Shown piece after piece: positions 28,516 through 37,076 of a stretch of 64,000 bases of DNA. The stretch spans positions 188,388 through 252,387 of the forward strand of contig NZ_LMMZ01000012.1 of assembly GCF_001422885.1 (NCBI RefSeq). The letters are read 5' to 3'. The notes under the pieces are model-generated. The model had not been told where the DNA came from. It saw only the letters and a program-made list of their open reading frames with translations, and did not search any database. Both the position numbers and the translations under genes were made by a program. The stretch is from Methylobacterium sp. Leaf104. GTDB taxonomy: Bacteria > Pseudomonadota > Alphaproteobacteria > Rhizobiales > Beijerinckiaceae. Position 1 is the first letter of the stretch; every line of letters starts with the position of its first letter.

Positions 28516-28708
28516 GGGCTCGGGTCGGGTCTCGGGTTGCGGCCGGACCCCGCCTGCCGCGCGGCCCAAGGCCCGCATATGGCGCGAACGCGAGCCGGCG
28601 CAAACCGCGCGGCCGGCGGGCCGGGACCTCGGTGGCTTGCGCCCGTCGGCGCGCCCTCCTACTCAGCCCTTCGGCCGGCGCGGATGCCGGCGGGTGCGAT
28701 CGGGTGCG

Positions 28709-29029
28709 ATGGTCCGTTTCCTCAGCCGCTTCCTCGGCCTCGTCTTCCTCGCGGCGGGCTTCGTCTGCCTCGTCTATGACGGCGCCCGCTCCATCGCGAA
28801 CAACGGCCTGCGGGTCACCAGCGTCAGCGACCTCGCCTTCACGCTGTTCAAGGACCGGGCGAACGCCCTCCAGGGCACGGTGGAGAGCGTCGCCCCCTGG
28901 CTCTGGAAGATCCTGGTCCTGCCCCTGACCCTGGCGCCGGCCGCCCTGATCGCCCTCGTGATCGGCGCCGTCCTGCTCTGGCTCGGCCAGCCGGCGCGGG
29001 AGCGGATCGGCTTCCTCAGCGGACCTTGA
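28709..29029 (+). CDS. Small inner-membrane protein
   Basis: The 106-residue product has two hydrophobic spans (about residues 4-24 and 71-92) joined by a polar loop with a conserved-looking YDGARSIANN segment after the first span. Similar short proteins are sometimes labelled PetM-family in Methylobacterium annotations, a name I would not rely on. There are no enzymatic motifs. The start ATG at 28709 is preferred because translation from it begins right before the first span. It stands alone. Confidence 0.68.
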   Translation: MVRFLSRFLGLVFLAAGFVCLVYDGARSIANNGLRVTSVSDLAFTLFKDRANALQGTVESVAPWLWKILVLPLTLAPAALIALVIGAVLLWLGQPARERIGFLSGP

Positions 29030-29224
29030 GCACGGTCCGATCCGATGCCCCCCGACGCGGGTGCCATTTCGCACGCGCTGCCCGGCCCGTCCTTCGCGCC
29101 GTGCGGCCGAGATGCCATAATCCCGAACGGTCCCCGTCGTAGACGCGTGGGATCAGCGGGTCGCGGGACTTGTCACGTTCGGTCGTCCCGGCACCGCGTC
29201 ACCTGTCAGGGATTCCCCGCCATC

Positions 29225-29494
29225 ATGTCCCGCATCGTCGCCGCCTCCGTCCTGGCCCTCGCCCTCGGCGCCGCACCGGTCCTGGCGCAGCCGTCCTCGG
29301 GCACGCCCCAGCGCAACGTCGCCCCGACCGGCGTGACCAAGCCGCCGGGCCGCGCGGAGGCGGGCAAGACCCCCTATACCCGCGCCTCCACCGAGGGCGA
29401 CATGGCCAAGGCGCAGCGCGCCTCCGCCGCCCGCGACAAGGCCTGGGACACCAAGATGCGCACCACCATGGGCTCGATCTGCAAGGGCTGCTGA
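29225..29494 (+). CDS. Small exported protein with a C-terminal ICxGC motif
   Basis: An 89-residue protein with a good signal peptide (MSRIVAASVLALALGAAPVLAQ) and a Pro/Thr/Arg-rich mature part. It ends in MGSICKGC, with two cysteines three apart. A similar cysteine pair (SICEGCG) occurs in the exported protein at 57506-57982. The pair could hold a metal, a disulfide or a thiol attachment. The gene runs in the same direction as the ABC ATPase that begins 48 bases later. Function unknown. Confidence 0.68.
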   Translation: MSRIVAASVLALALGAAPVLAQPSSGTPQRNVAPTGVTKPPGRAEAGKTPYTRASTEGDMAKAQRASAARDKAWDTKMRTTMGSICKGC

Positions 29495-29541
29495 GTGCAG
29501 GGGCTGCTGAGGCCCCGGCCGCCGGGCCGCGCGCCGGCCCC

Positions 29542-30483
29542 GTGATCCGCCTGGAGGGCGTCAGCAAGCGGTTCGCCGGAGCCGAGCGCCCCGCCGTCGA
29601 CGCCCTCGACCTCGCGGTCGCCGAGGGCAGCGTCTGCGCCCTGATCGGCCCGTCCGGCTGCGGCAAGTCCACCACCCTTCGCATGGTCAACCGGCTGGTC
29701 GAGCCGGATGCCGGCCGCGTCCTGGTCGCCGGCCAGGACGTGATGCGGGGCGATCCCGTCGCCCTGCGCCGGCGCATCGGCTACGTGCTCCAGGGCGTCG
29801 GCCTGTTTCCCCACCGCAGCGTCGCCGACAACATCGGCACCGTGCCGGGCCTGCTCGGCTGGCCCCGGGCGCGGATCGCCGCGCGGGTCGACGCGATGCT
29901 CGACCTCGTCGGCCTCGATCCGGCGCAGTACCGGGCGCGCCGCCCGCACGAACTGTCCGGCGGCCAGCGCCAGCGCGTCGGCGTGGCCCGGGCCCTGGCC
30001 GCCGACCCGCCGGTCCTGCTCATGGACGAGCCCTTCGGTGCGGTGGACCCCGTCGCCCGCGACCGCCTGCAGGCCGAGATCGGCGCCATCCTGCGGCGCC
30101 TGGGCAAGACCGTGCTGATCGTCACCCACGACATCGACGAAGCGATGCGGATGGGCGACCGCGTCGTGCTCATGCGCGCGGGGCGCATCGTCCAGGCCGA
30201 CCGCCCCGAGCGCCTCCTGGCCGCACCGGCCGATGCCTTCGTCGCCGGCTTCGTCGGGCAGGACCGGGCGCTGCGCCGTCTCGCCCTCATCACCGCCGGG
30301 AGCCTGGCGAGCCCCGGCCTCTTGCCGGACGCCCCCGCGATCGCGGCCGGGGCCTCGCTGCGGGAGGCGCTGTCGCTCCTCCTCGCCACCGGGGCCGACG
30401 GGCTGAACCTGGCCGGCGACGGCCCGCCGGCCCACCTCACCCTCGCGGCGATCCGGGCCGAGGCGGCCCGGGCGGTGACGTAG
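29542..30483 (+). CDS. Osmoprotectant-type ABC transporter ATP-binding protein
   Basis: The 313-residue ATPase looks like the OpuCA/OsmV/YehX group that drives import of glycine betaine, choline or related solutes. Walker A GPSGCGKS (36-43), Q84, LSGGQ (138-142), Walker B VLLMDE (158-163) and H196 are all present. The ending FVGQDRALRRL is typical of the group, and the last 60 residues are a degenerate CBS-like region. No ATG precedes the fold closely, so the GTG at 29542 is taken as start. The surprising point is context: no permease or binding protein sits beside it, and the next gene is convergent. It could be an orphan left after gene loss, or work with partners encoded elsewhere. Confidence 0.85.
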   Translation: MIRLEGVSKRFAGAERPAVDALDLAVAEGSVCALIGPSGCGKSTTLRMVNRLVEPDAGRVLVAGQDVMRGDPVALRRRIGYVLQGVGLFPHRSVADNIGTVPGLLGWPRARIAARVDAMLDLVGLDPAQYRARRPHELSGGQRQRVGVARALAADPPVLLMDEPFGAVDPVARDRLQAEIGAILRRLGKTVLIVTHDIDEAMRMGDRVVLMRAGRIVQADRPERLLAAPADAFVAGFVGQDRALRRLALITAGSLASPGLLPDAPAIAAGASLREALSLLLATGADGLNLAGDGPPAHLTLAAIRAEAARAVT

Positions 30484-30489
30484 GCCCCT

Positions 30490-31179
30490 CTACTTGCACT
30501 CCTCGCGGGCGCGCTTCATCGCGTCGCCGAACCCCGCCAGGGCGTACTCGTCGCTGGTGGGATTGCCGCGCAGCGAGGTGGTCTTGATCTGGAGCTTCGG
30601 CGTGCGCGTCATCTCGGTGACCACGCGGGTCTCCTCCGCCGGGTTCTGGAGCCAGGCGTTGTTGTCCTTGGTGACGAGGCCGTAGCGGGTGGCGCCGAGG
30701 TTCAGGGTCGGGTCCGTCGGCGCCGCGCCCGCATTGGCCTTGGCCTGGCTGCCGGCGGGCTTGGCCGGGAAGCCCAGCATCACCGCGACCTCGTTGGCGA
30801 CGTTCTCGGCCTTGCGCACGGTGACGAAGAGGTAGGCCGTGTCGCGCTTCAGGGTCTTGGGCGAGCGCGTCTGCGGCTGGGCGATGGCGTAGCAGACGCG
30901 GGCCTTGCCCTGGCCGTTGGCGAAGACGTTCCAGTCGCCGAAGATCGCCACCGGCGTCGCCTGCTGCATGCCGGGCGCCGTCACGGCAGCCTTCGACGCC
31001 CGCTCGCGCGCCCGGCGCGATGTCTTGCGTCCCGGAGCCTGCGTCTCCTCGGGGGCGGCCTCCTGGGCCTGAGCCCGGCCGACCGCGAGGGGATGGGGGG
31101 CGCCGACGAGGGCGGCGGGACCGGACAGGACGAGCAAGGCGGCCCCGAGCCGGAGGCCGTGTCGCAGAACAGGAACCAT
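30490..31179 (-). CDS. IalB-family exported protein
   Basis: The 229-residue protein resembles invasion-associated locus B proteins, common in non-pathogenic Rhizobiales too. It has a leader (about residues 1-40, with a late cleavage region AQAQE) followed by a basic linker, then the IalB domain: FGDWNVFA with the conserved Asp-Trp, a cysteine in ARVCYAIAQ, AYLFVTVRKAENVANEV, a single KDNNAW and the closing YALAGFGDAMKRAREECK with a terminal cysteine. The two cysteines may form a disulfide. The start is the ATG ending at 31179. It is convergent with the ABC ATPase. The role of such proteins outside Bartonella is not known. Confidence 0.85.
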   Translation of the reverse strand: MVPVLRHGLRLGAALLVLSGPAALVGAPHPLAVGRAQAQEAAPEETQAPGRKTSRRARERASKAAVTAPGMQQATPVAIFGDWNVFANGQGKARVCYAIAQPQTRSPKTLKRDTAYLFVTVRKAENVANEVAVMLGFPAKPAGSQAKANAGAAPTDPTLNLGATRYGLVTKDNNAWLQNPAEETRVVTEMTRTPKLQIKTTSLRGNPTSDEYALAGFGDAMKRAREECK

Positions 31180-31280
31180 GGAAGACCCTTCGGGACATCG
31201 CCGGGCCGGGAGACCCGGCCGACCGTCCGGATGTGCGGCGCCGCGGGACGCCGGTTTCAGGATTGCGCGACCCGCAGCCC

Positions 31281-31601
31281 TCAGGCGGCGTGGGGCTCGG
31301 CGGAGAAGACGCCCGGCAGCGCCGCCATCACGCTCGCGAGGGCGGGGGCGGCCAGCGTCGACAGGGAGGGGCCGTCCGCGGGGGCCGGACCCGCCGCCTC
31401 GGACGCCTCGGACACCTGCAGGCGCGGCAGCGCGCGGGGCTTCGGGTCGTTGTAGGGCGTGTTGTAGCACTTGCGCACCGAGGCCCAGAACGCGGCCCGG
31501 TCGGCTTCGGGCAGGCGGCTCAGGGTCGCGTCGATCAGGGCCGTGGCCTCGGCCGCGAGGGCGGGGACGTCATCCGGCGCAATCCAGCTTTCAGAGGGCA
31601 T
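31281..31601 (-). CDS. Small hypothetical protein
   Basis: The 106-residue protein has a compact N-terminal half (WIAPDDVPALAAEATALIDA, then LPEADRAAFWASVRKCYN) that looks like two helices, and an alanine- and proline-rich tail. There is no leader. The ATG ends at 31601 with an AGATCTTCCC / GGGAAGATC stretch just upstream on the plus strand. It lies between ialB-like and argH on the same strand, with gaps of about 100 bases. No family recognised. Confidence 0.55.
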   Translation of the reverse strand: MPSESWIAPDDVPALAAEATALIDATLSRLPEADRAAFWASVRKCYNTPYNDPKPRALPRLQVSEASEAAGPAPADGPSLSTLAAPALASVMAALPGVFSAEPHAA

Positions 31602-31694
31602 GGGAAGATCTCCGAGGGGCTCGGGTCAGGGTCCTACACAGCATCACATAGCTGAGCCGTGAACGCACCTGCCCCGAGTCCGGTTCTTTTCGCC

Positions 31695-33080
31695 TCAGGC
31701 CTGCCCGAGCGCCGCGAGCCAGCGCTCCGCCTGCGACCGCACATTGTCCGGCGCGGTGCCGCCGTAGCTGGTGCGGCTCGAGACCGAGTTCTCGACGCCG
31801 AGCACGGCGTAGACCGCCTGCGTGATCCGCGGCTCGGCCGCCTGCATCTCCGGCAGCGAGAGCTCCTCCAGCCCGACATTGCGGGCGGAGGCCGCGCCGA
31901 CGAGGCGGCCGGTGACGTGGTGCGCCTCGCGGAACGGCAGGCCGAGCTCGCGCACCAGCCAGTCGGCGAGATCGGTCGCCGTGGCGTAGCCGGAGCCGGC
32001 GGCGCGGGCGAGCACCGGCGCGTTGGGCTCGAGGTCGCGCACCATGCCGGTCATGGCGGCCAGGCACAGGGAGAGCGCCTGGAGGGCGTCGAAGGTGCCC
32101 TCCTTGTCCTCCTGCATGTCCTTCGAATAGGCGAGCGGCAGGCCCTTCATCACGATCAGGAGCCCGGTGAGCGCGCCGATGACGCGGCCGGCCTTGGCGC
32201 GCACCAGCTCCGCCGCGTCCGGGTTGCGCTTCTGGGGCATGATCGACGAGCCGGTGGTGTAGCCGTCGGAGAGCTTCACGAAGTTGAACTGGGCCGAGGT
32301 CCAGACCACGAGCTCCTCGGCGAAGCGCGAGAGATGGACGGCGCAGATCGAGGCGGCGGCGAGCGACTCGAGGGCGAAGTCGCGGTCCGCCACGGAATCG
32401 AGGGAGTTCGCGGTCGGCCGGTCGAAGCCGAGCGCCGCGGCCGTGGCGTGCCGGTCGATGGGGAAGGAGGTGCCGGCGAGCGCCGCCGCGCCGAGCGGAC
32501 ACTCGTTGAGCCGCGCGCGGGCATCGCGAAAACGTCCGCGGTCGCGGGCCAGCATCTCCACGTAGGCGAGACAATGGTGCCCGAAGGTGACGGGCTGGGC
32601 CGATTGCAGGTGGGTGAAGCCCGGCATCACCGTGCCGGCATGGGCCAGGGCCTTCTCGGCCAGAGCCCGCTGCAGGTCGGCCGCCTGCGCGTCGAGGCCG
32701 TCCAGAGTGTCGCGCACCCACAGCTTCATGTCGGTGGCGACCTGGTCGTTGCGCGAGCGCGCCGTGTGCAGGCGCCCGGCCGCCGGGCCGACGATCTCGG
32801 TGAGGCGGCTCTCGACGGACATGTGGATGTCCTCGAGTTCGCGGCGGAACACGAAGCCGCCCGCCTCGATTTCCGCGCGCACGGCCTTGAGACCGTCCTG
32901 AATCGCGGCCACATCGGCGGATGGCAGGATGCCGGCCTCGCCCAGCATCGCCACATGCGCCAGCGAGCCGCGGATGTCCTGGGGCGCGAGGCGCTTGTCG
33001 AACCCGATGGAGGCGTTGATCTCCTCCATGATCTCGGCGGGACCGCTCGCGAAGCGCCCGCCCCACATCCGGTTGCTCAT
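31695..33080 (-). CDS. argH: Argininosuccinate lyase
   Basis: ArgH performs the last step of arginine synthesis, splitting argininosuccinate to arginine and fumarate. The 461-residue product matches the family throughout: the N-terminal MWGGRF, the HTARSRNDQ segment, the [13 protein letters not shown] segment with the catalytic histidine region, and the flexible signature loop [11 protein letters not shown]. It is divergent from tlpA with 51 bases between the two starts. This argH/tlpA divergence is a standing arrangement in Rhizobiales, so the region is core chromosome. Confidence 0.97.
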   Translation of the reverse strand: MSNRMWGGRFASGPAEIMEEINASIGFDKRLAPQDIRGSLAHVAMLGEAGILPSADVAAIQDGLKAVRAEIEAGGFVFRRELEDIHMSVESRLTEIVGPAAGRLHTARSRNDQVATDMKLWVRDTLDGLDAQAADLQRALAEKALAHAGTVMPGFTHLQSAQPVTFGHHCLAYVEMLARDRGRFRDARARLNECPLGAAALAGTSFPIDRHATAAALGFDRPTANSLDSVADRDFALESLAAASICAVHLSRFAEELVVWTSAQFNFVKLSDGYTTGSSIMPQKRNPDAAELVRAKAGRVIGALTGLLIVMKGLPLAYSKDMQEDKEGTFDALQALSLCLAAMTGMVRDLEPNAPVLARAAGSGYATATDLADWLVRELGLPFREAHHVTGRLVGAASARNVGLEELSLPEMQAAEPRITQAVYAVLGVENSVSSRTSYGGTAPDNVRSQAERWLAALGQA

Positions 33081-33131
33081 GTTCTCAAACGTCCTTCCAG
33101 CCGCCCTGCCCGCCCGCCCCCGGACGCAACG

Positions 33132-33764
33132 ATGATGCCCGGCCGCCGATCCGCGCTGATCGCCGGGGCCGTCCTCGTCGCCGCATCCGCGGCGGGGCTT
33201 GCCGTATACGGGACGGGCTCGACCGGCGGCAACTCCGCCGGTCCCTGCGCGGACTCGGCCGCCGCGGCGGCCCGCATCGCCCCCCTGGCCCGGGGGGAGA
33301 TCGCCGCCCTCCAGGTCGCGACCCCGCCGGTGCCCGCGCCCGCCCTCGCCTTCCGGGGACCGGAGGGCGCCGAGGCCACCCTGGCGGGCGTGACGGGCCT
33401 GCGCCTCGTGAACCTGTGGGCGACCTGGTGCGCGCCCTGCAAGGCCGAGATGCCGGCCCTCGACCGGCTCCAGGGCCGCCTCGGCGGACCGGACTTCGCG
33501 GTGGTGGCGATCAACGTCGACACCCGCAACCTCGACGCCCCGCCCGCCTGGCTCAAGCAGAACGGCATCGCCCGGCTGGCCTACTATGCCGATCCGGGCG
33601 GGCGCGTCCTGCCGGCGGTCCAGAAGGCCACGGGGTCGCTCGGCCTGCCCACGACCCTGCTGGTCGACGGGCGGGGCTGCACCCTCGGGGTGATGAAGGG
33701 ACCGGCCGAGTGGGACAGCGCCGACGGCGTCCGGCTGATCGAGGCCGCCCTCGGCCGATCCTGA
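33132..33764 (+). CDS. tlpA: Thiol:disulfide interchange protein TlpA
   Basis: TlpA is a periplasm-facing, membrane-anchored thioredoxin-like reductase that keeps cytochrome oxidase copper-centre cysteines reduced during assembly. The 210-residue protein starts with a hydrophobic anchor (about residues 8-28), then a thioredoxin fold whose active site WATWCAPCK lies near residues 96-104, and the cis-proline region appears as GLPTTLL. Two additional cysteines, in GPCADSA and RGCTLG, match those of the Bradyrhizobium protein. Two adjacent ATG codons (33132, 33135) are possible starts. It is divergent from argH. Confidence 0.93.
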   Translation: MMPGRRSALIAGAVLVAASAAGLAVYGTGSTGGNSAGPCADSAAAAARIAPLARGEIAALQVATPPVPAPALAFRGPEGAEATLAGVTGLRLVNLWATWCAPCKAEMPALDRLQGRLGGPDFAVVAINVDTRNLDAPPAWLKQNGIARLAYYADPGGRVLPAVQKATGSLGLPTTLLVDGRGCTLGVMKGPAEWDSADGVRLIEAALGRS

Positions 33765-33978
33765 CCCACGGAACGGCTCGGTCGAATCCCGCGAGGATTG
33801 CCGCTAGGACAGAACACCCGCCGCGCGCTCACCGACAGTCGACAACAGAGAGATAAACCTGTTTTCGAGTACATGACCCGAAGTTTCCAGTTTTCATGGA
33901 TTCCTGTCGCGATCATGATTGCGCGACATCGAATCGATGCGCGTGTCTCTGCGCCTGTTCTCGGACGGAGACCTGATC

Positions 33979-34476
33979 ATGATGTCACGACATTGGGTCT
34001 TTCTGTCCGCGGCCGTGCTGTCCGCGCCCTAGCTGGCCGCGCCCTTCGCGCACGCCGCCGAATTGCCCCGCAGCGGCACCGACAGCTCCTCGACCGCCTA
34101 CGTCACCTCCTCCTTCGTCACGATGAAGCTCGGGGAGCGCACGGTGACGACCTACGACAGCTCCGGGATCACCCGGAACGACGCCGGCGGCCCGATGTTC
34201 GACAACATGGGCACCCGCTGCATCGGGATGCGCGCGGTCGTCGGCAGCGAGGCGCTGAACCGCGGCTCCTGCATCGACGGCGACGCCGACGGCGATCAGA
34301 TCTTCTCCAGCTACGAGGCCAAGGGCACCAAGGGCACGCATGTCTTCATCGGCGGCACGGGCAAGTACGCCGGGATTTCGGGCACGGCGGATGATACGAG
34401 CCAGTCGGTGACGAGTCCGGACGGACGGGGAATGACGCTGGTCATTCATCAGTCGAACGGGAAACTATCACCTTGA
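33979..34476 (+). pseudogene. Exported beta-barrel-like protein, amber stop in the signal peptide
   Basis: Read from the ATG at 33979, the frame gives a signal peptide (MMSRHWVFLSAAVLSAP), then a TAG codon at 34030-34032, codon 18, and continues in the same frame with LAAPFAHAAE and a well-formed mature domain to a stop at 34476. The downstream part (GTGKYAGISGTADDT, TRCIGMRAVVGSEALNRGSCIDGD) resembles exported proteins with an allene-oxide-cyclase-like barrel, with a cysteine pair. A single base change from a Leu (TTG), Ser (TCG) or Trp (TGG) codon would explain the stop. The gene is either newly broken, subject to readthrough or a sequence error. A TTG at 34063 would give a leaderless fragment only. 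Confidence 0.7.
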
Positions 34477-34608
34477 CTATTCAATCTAAGATGCCCGCGC
34501 AGGATGGTCACTCGCGGTGAACTTCGCCCTCGTCAGGCGGATCCGGGGAAATTTTTAACGCCTCTGAAGAATGATGCGAGGCCTTCCTCCAGACGGGCTC
34601 CTCGCCGC

Positions 34609-36297
34609 ATGTCCCTCCGCGCGCTCTCCATCCGCACCAAGCTGTTCCTCAGCTTCGGCCTCGTCTTCGGTCTCGTGGCGGTGATCGGAGGATCGGCGCT
34701 GATGCAGCTGCGGGCCGTGAACGCGGTGGCGCGGGAGATGCGCGACGAACGTCTCCCGAACGTGCAGCTGCTGGGCAAGATCCAGGTGCTGGTGCTGCGC
34801 ACCCGGACCAACGGCGCGCGCCTGATCACCGCCGATACGCCGGAGCTGCGCAACGAGGTCTCGGCGACCCTGGCCAAGCGCGAGGCCGAGATGAACGGCC
34901 ACCTGCAGGCCTTCGCCGCGCGGCCGAAATCGCCGGAGGCCGCCGCCCTCTACGACAGCTTCCAGACGAACTGGGCCGCCTACAAGGCGTTGCAGGAATC
35001 CGTGATCGCGCTGGTGAAGGCCGGCAACGGCGCGGCGGGCCAGCGCATCTACAACACCGAGATGTCGACGGGGGTGAACGCGGTGCTCGGCCCGCTCCAG
35101 AAGCTCGTCGAGTACGAGGAACGCAGCGCCGCCGCCAGCGGCGCGCAGGCTCAGACCACCTACGACACCGCCCTCCTCACCACCGCGATCCTGGTCGGCG
35201 TCGCCCTGCTGATCGCGGCCGGCGCCGCCATCGGCCTCGCCCTCGGCGTCAGCCGCCCCCTGCGCCGGATGACCGACGCCATGGGCCGCCTCGCCGACGG
35301 CGACGCGACGATCGTCGTGCCGGGCACCGGGAGCCGCGATGAGATCGGCGCGATGGCGGGGGCCGTCCAGGTCTTCAAGGACAACATCATCCGCACCCGC
35401 GCGCTCGAAGCCGAGACCGAGGCGGCCCGGGCCGGGGCCGAGGCCCTGCGCCGGCAGACCATGCGCGACCTCGCCGACCAGTTCGAGGCGGCGGTGGGCG
35501 GTGTCGTGGCCCAGGTGGGCACGGCGGCGACGCAGCTGCAGACCACCGCCGGCAGCATGTCGGCCAATGCCGGCGAGACCGCTCACCGCTCGGTCACGGT
35601 GGCGGCGGCGGCCGAGGAAGCCTCCTCCAACGTCACCACGGTGGCGGCGGCGGCCGAGGAGCTCGGCTCCTCGGTGGACGAGATCGGCCGCCAGGTCCAG
35701 GGCTCGGCCACCCTCGCCCGCGAGGCGGTGTCCGAGGCCGGCCAGACCGCGACCTTCGTGCGCGACCTCAGCGAGGCGGCCCAGCGCATCGGCGACGTCG
35801 TGGCGATGATCAGCACGATCGCGGGCCAGACCAACCTGCTGGCCCTCAACGCCACCATCGAGGCCGCGCGGGCCGGCGAGGCGGGCCGCGGCTTCGCCGT
35901 GGTGGCGGCGGAGGTCAAGGAACTCGCCAACCAGACGGCCCGGGCCACCGACGAGATCACCGGCCAGATCGCCCGCATCCAGGCCTCCACGGGCCAGGCG
36001 GTGGAGGCGATCGGTGGCATCACCGGACGCATCCGGGAGATCAGCGAGGTGGCGACCTCGATCGCGACGGCGGTGGAGGAGCAGGGCGCGGCGACCCAGG
36101 AGATCGTCCGCAACGTCGCCCAGGCCTCGGTCGGGACCGGAGAGGTCACCCAGAACGTCGCGGGCGTCGCCGGGGCCGCCGAGCAGACGGGGGTCGCCGC
36201 CGCCCAGGTGCTGGCCTCGGCCTCCGCCCTCGCGCGCCAGTCCGACGCCCTCGGCGGGCAGGTCGCGCAGTTCCTCGCGACGATCCGGGCGGCCTGA
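34609..36297 (+). CDS. Methyl-accepting chemotaxis protein
   Basis: The 562-residue protein is a transmembrane chemoreceptor: first membrane span about residues 9-31, a periplasmic four-helix-bundle ligand domain (about 35-190), second span near 192-212, a HAMP domain, then a cytoplasmic signalling domain with the conserved hairpin tip around [21 protein letters not shown], where CheA and CheW bind. Ligand unknown. No cheA or other chemotaxis gene is nearby, so this is a stand-alone receptor. The start ATG at 34609 places the basic residues and span properly; the frame extends 35 codons upstream. The last codons fall inside the 23-base tandem repeat that continues past the stop. Confidence 0.93.
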   Translation: MSLRALSIRTKLFLSFGLVFGLVAVIGGSALMQLRAVNAVAREMRDERLPNVQLLGKIQVLVLRTRTNGARLITADTPELRNEVSATLAKREAEMNGHLQAFAARPKSPEAAALYDSFQTNWAAYKALQESVIALVKAGNGAAGQRIYNTEMSTGVNAVLGPLQKLVEYEERSAAASGAQAQTTYDTALLTTAILVGVALLIAAGAAIGLALGVSRPLRRMTDAMGRLADGDATIVVPGTGSRDEIGAMAGAVQVFKDNIIRTRALEAETEAARAGAEALRRQTMRDLADQFEAAVGGVVAQVGTAATQLQTTAGSMSANAGETAHRSVTVAAAAEEASSNVTTVAAAAEELGSSVDEIGRQVQGSATLAREAVSEAGQTATFVRDLSEAAQRIGDVVAMISTIAGQTNLLALNATIEAARAGEAGRGFAVVAAEVKELANQTARATDEITGQIARIQASTGQAVEAIGGITGRIREISEVATSIATAVEEQGAATQEIVRNVAQASVGTGEVTQNVAGVAGAAEQTGVAAAQVLASASALARQSDALGGQVAQFLATIRAA

Positions 36298-36393
36298 ACG
36301 CCGCGATCGGGCGGCCCGAACGCCGCGATCCGGGCGGCCCGAACGCCGCGATCCGGGCGGCCCGAAAGCCGCGATCGGGCGGCCCGAACGCCG
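36281..36393. repeat. Tandem repeat, five copies of a 22-23-base unit
   Basis: Five head-to-tail units of CGATC(C)GGGCGGCCCGAACGCCG run from 36281 to 36393. The second and fifth lack one C, the first has a T that creates the chemoreceptor's stop codon, and the fourth has one A for C. It fills the space between the convergent chemoreceptor and dehalogenase genes. The copies are so alike that they must have spread by slippage or gene conversion recently. A bidirectional terminator role is possible but untested. Confidence 0.85.
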
Positions 36394-36407
36394 CCCGGGG
36401 CACATCC

Positions 36408-37067
36408 TCAGAGCAGGGCCTCGAGGTCTCCGATCACCCGATCGGGCGGATGATCCGGGTACTCGTCGGGCAGGCCCTTGCGGTTGACCCAGACCGGCCG
36501 GAGGCCGAAGGCGGCCGCGCCGGCCACGTCCCAGCGGTTCGAGGAGCAGAACAGCACGGCGCCGGGCTCGACCCCGAACCGGTCCGTGGCGATGCGGTAG
36601 GCGGCCGGAGCGGTCTTGAAGGTCCGGGCCGTCTCCACCGAGAGCACCGCGTCGAGCGCGTCCGCCAGCCCGGCGGAGGCCACCGCCCGCTCCAGCATCG
36701 AGGCGTCGCCGTTGGAGAGGATCGCGGTCTGCCAGCCCGCCGCGCGCAGGGCCCGGAGCGTGCCGGGCACCTCCGGATAGGCGTCGAGATCGCGATAGGC
36801 GTCGAGGAGCCGGGGCCGCAGCGCCCGGTCGACCGCCGGATGGCGCGCCAGGGCGTAGTCCAGGGCCTGCTCGGTCAGGCCCCAGAACGGGGCGTGCCGC
36901 CCCGTCAGGCCGAGCACCCAGGAATATTCGAGCTGCTTGGCGCGCCAGGCCTCGGACAGGGCCGCGGCGTCCGGCCCGATCGCGTCCGCATGGCGCGCCA
37001 CCGCCGCATGGACGTCGAACAGGGTGCCGTAGGCGTCGAAGACGGCGATGCGGGGGGATTCGGCCAT
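36408..37067 (-). CDS. Haloacid dehalogenase, type II
   Basis: This 219-residue HAD enzyme resembles L-2-haloacid dehalogenase: the nucleophile motif FDAYGTLFD, the arginine-lined LEYSW segment, the SNGD serine motif, a lysine in FKTAPAAY, and SSNRWDVAGA with the acidic Asp. These are the type II signatures; a HAD phosphatase with altered substrate is the alternative. The usual FKPxPxVY reads FKTAPAAY. It is convergent with the chemoreceptor, 14 bases past the tandem repeat, and nine bases downstream of murJ on the same strand, so it may be carried on murJ's transcript. Confidence 0.85.
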   Translation of the reverse strand: MAESPRIAVFDAYGTLFDVHAAVARHADAIGPDAAALSEAWRAKQLEYSWVLGLTGRHAPFWGLTEQALDYALARHPAVDRALRPRLLDAYRDLDAYPEVPGTLRALRAAGWQTAILSNGDASMLERAVASAGLADALDAVLSVETARTFKTAPAAYRIATDRFGVEPGAVLFCSSNRWDVAGAAAFGLRPVWVNRKGLPDEYPDHPPDRVIGDLEALL

Positions 37068-37076
37068 GCGGGCTCC

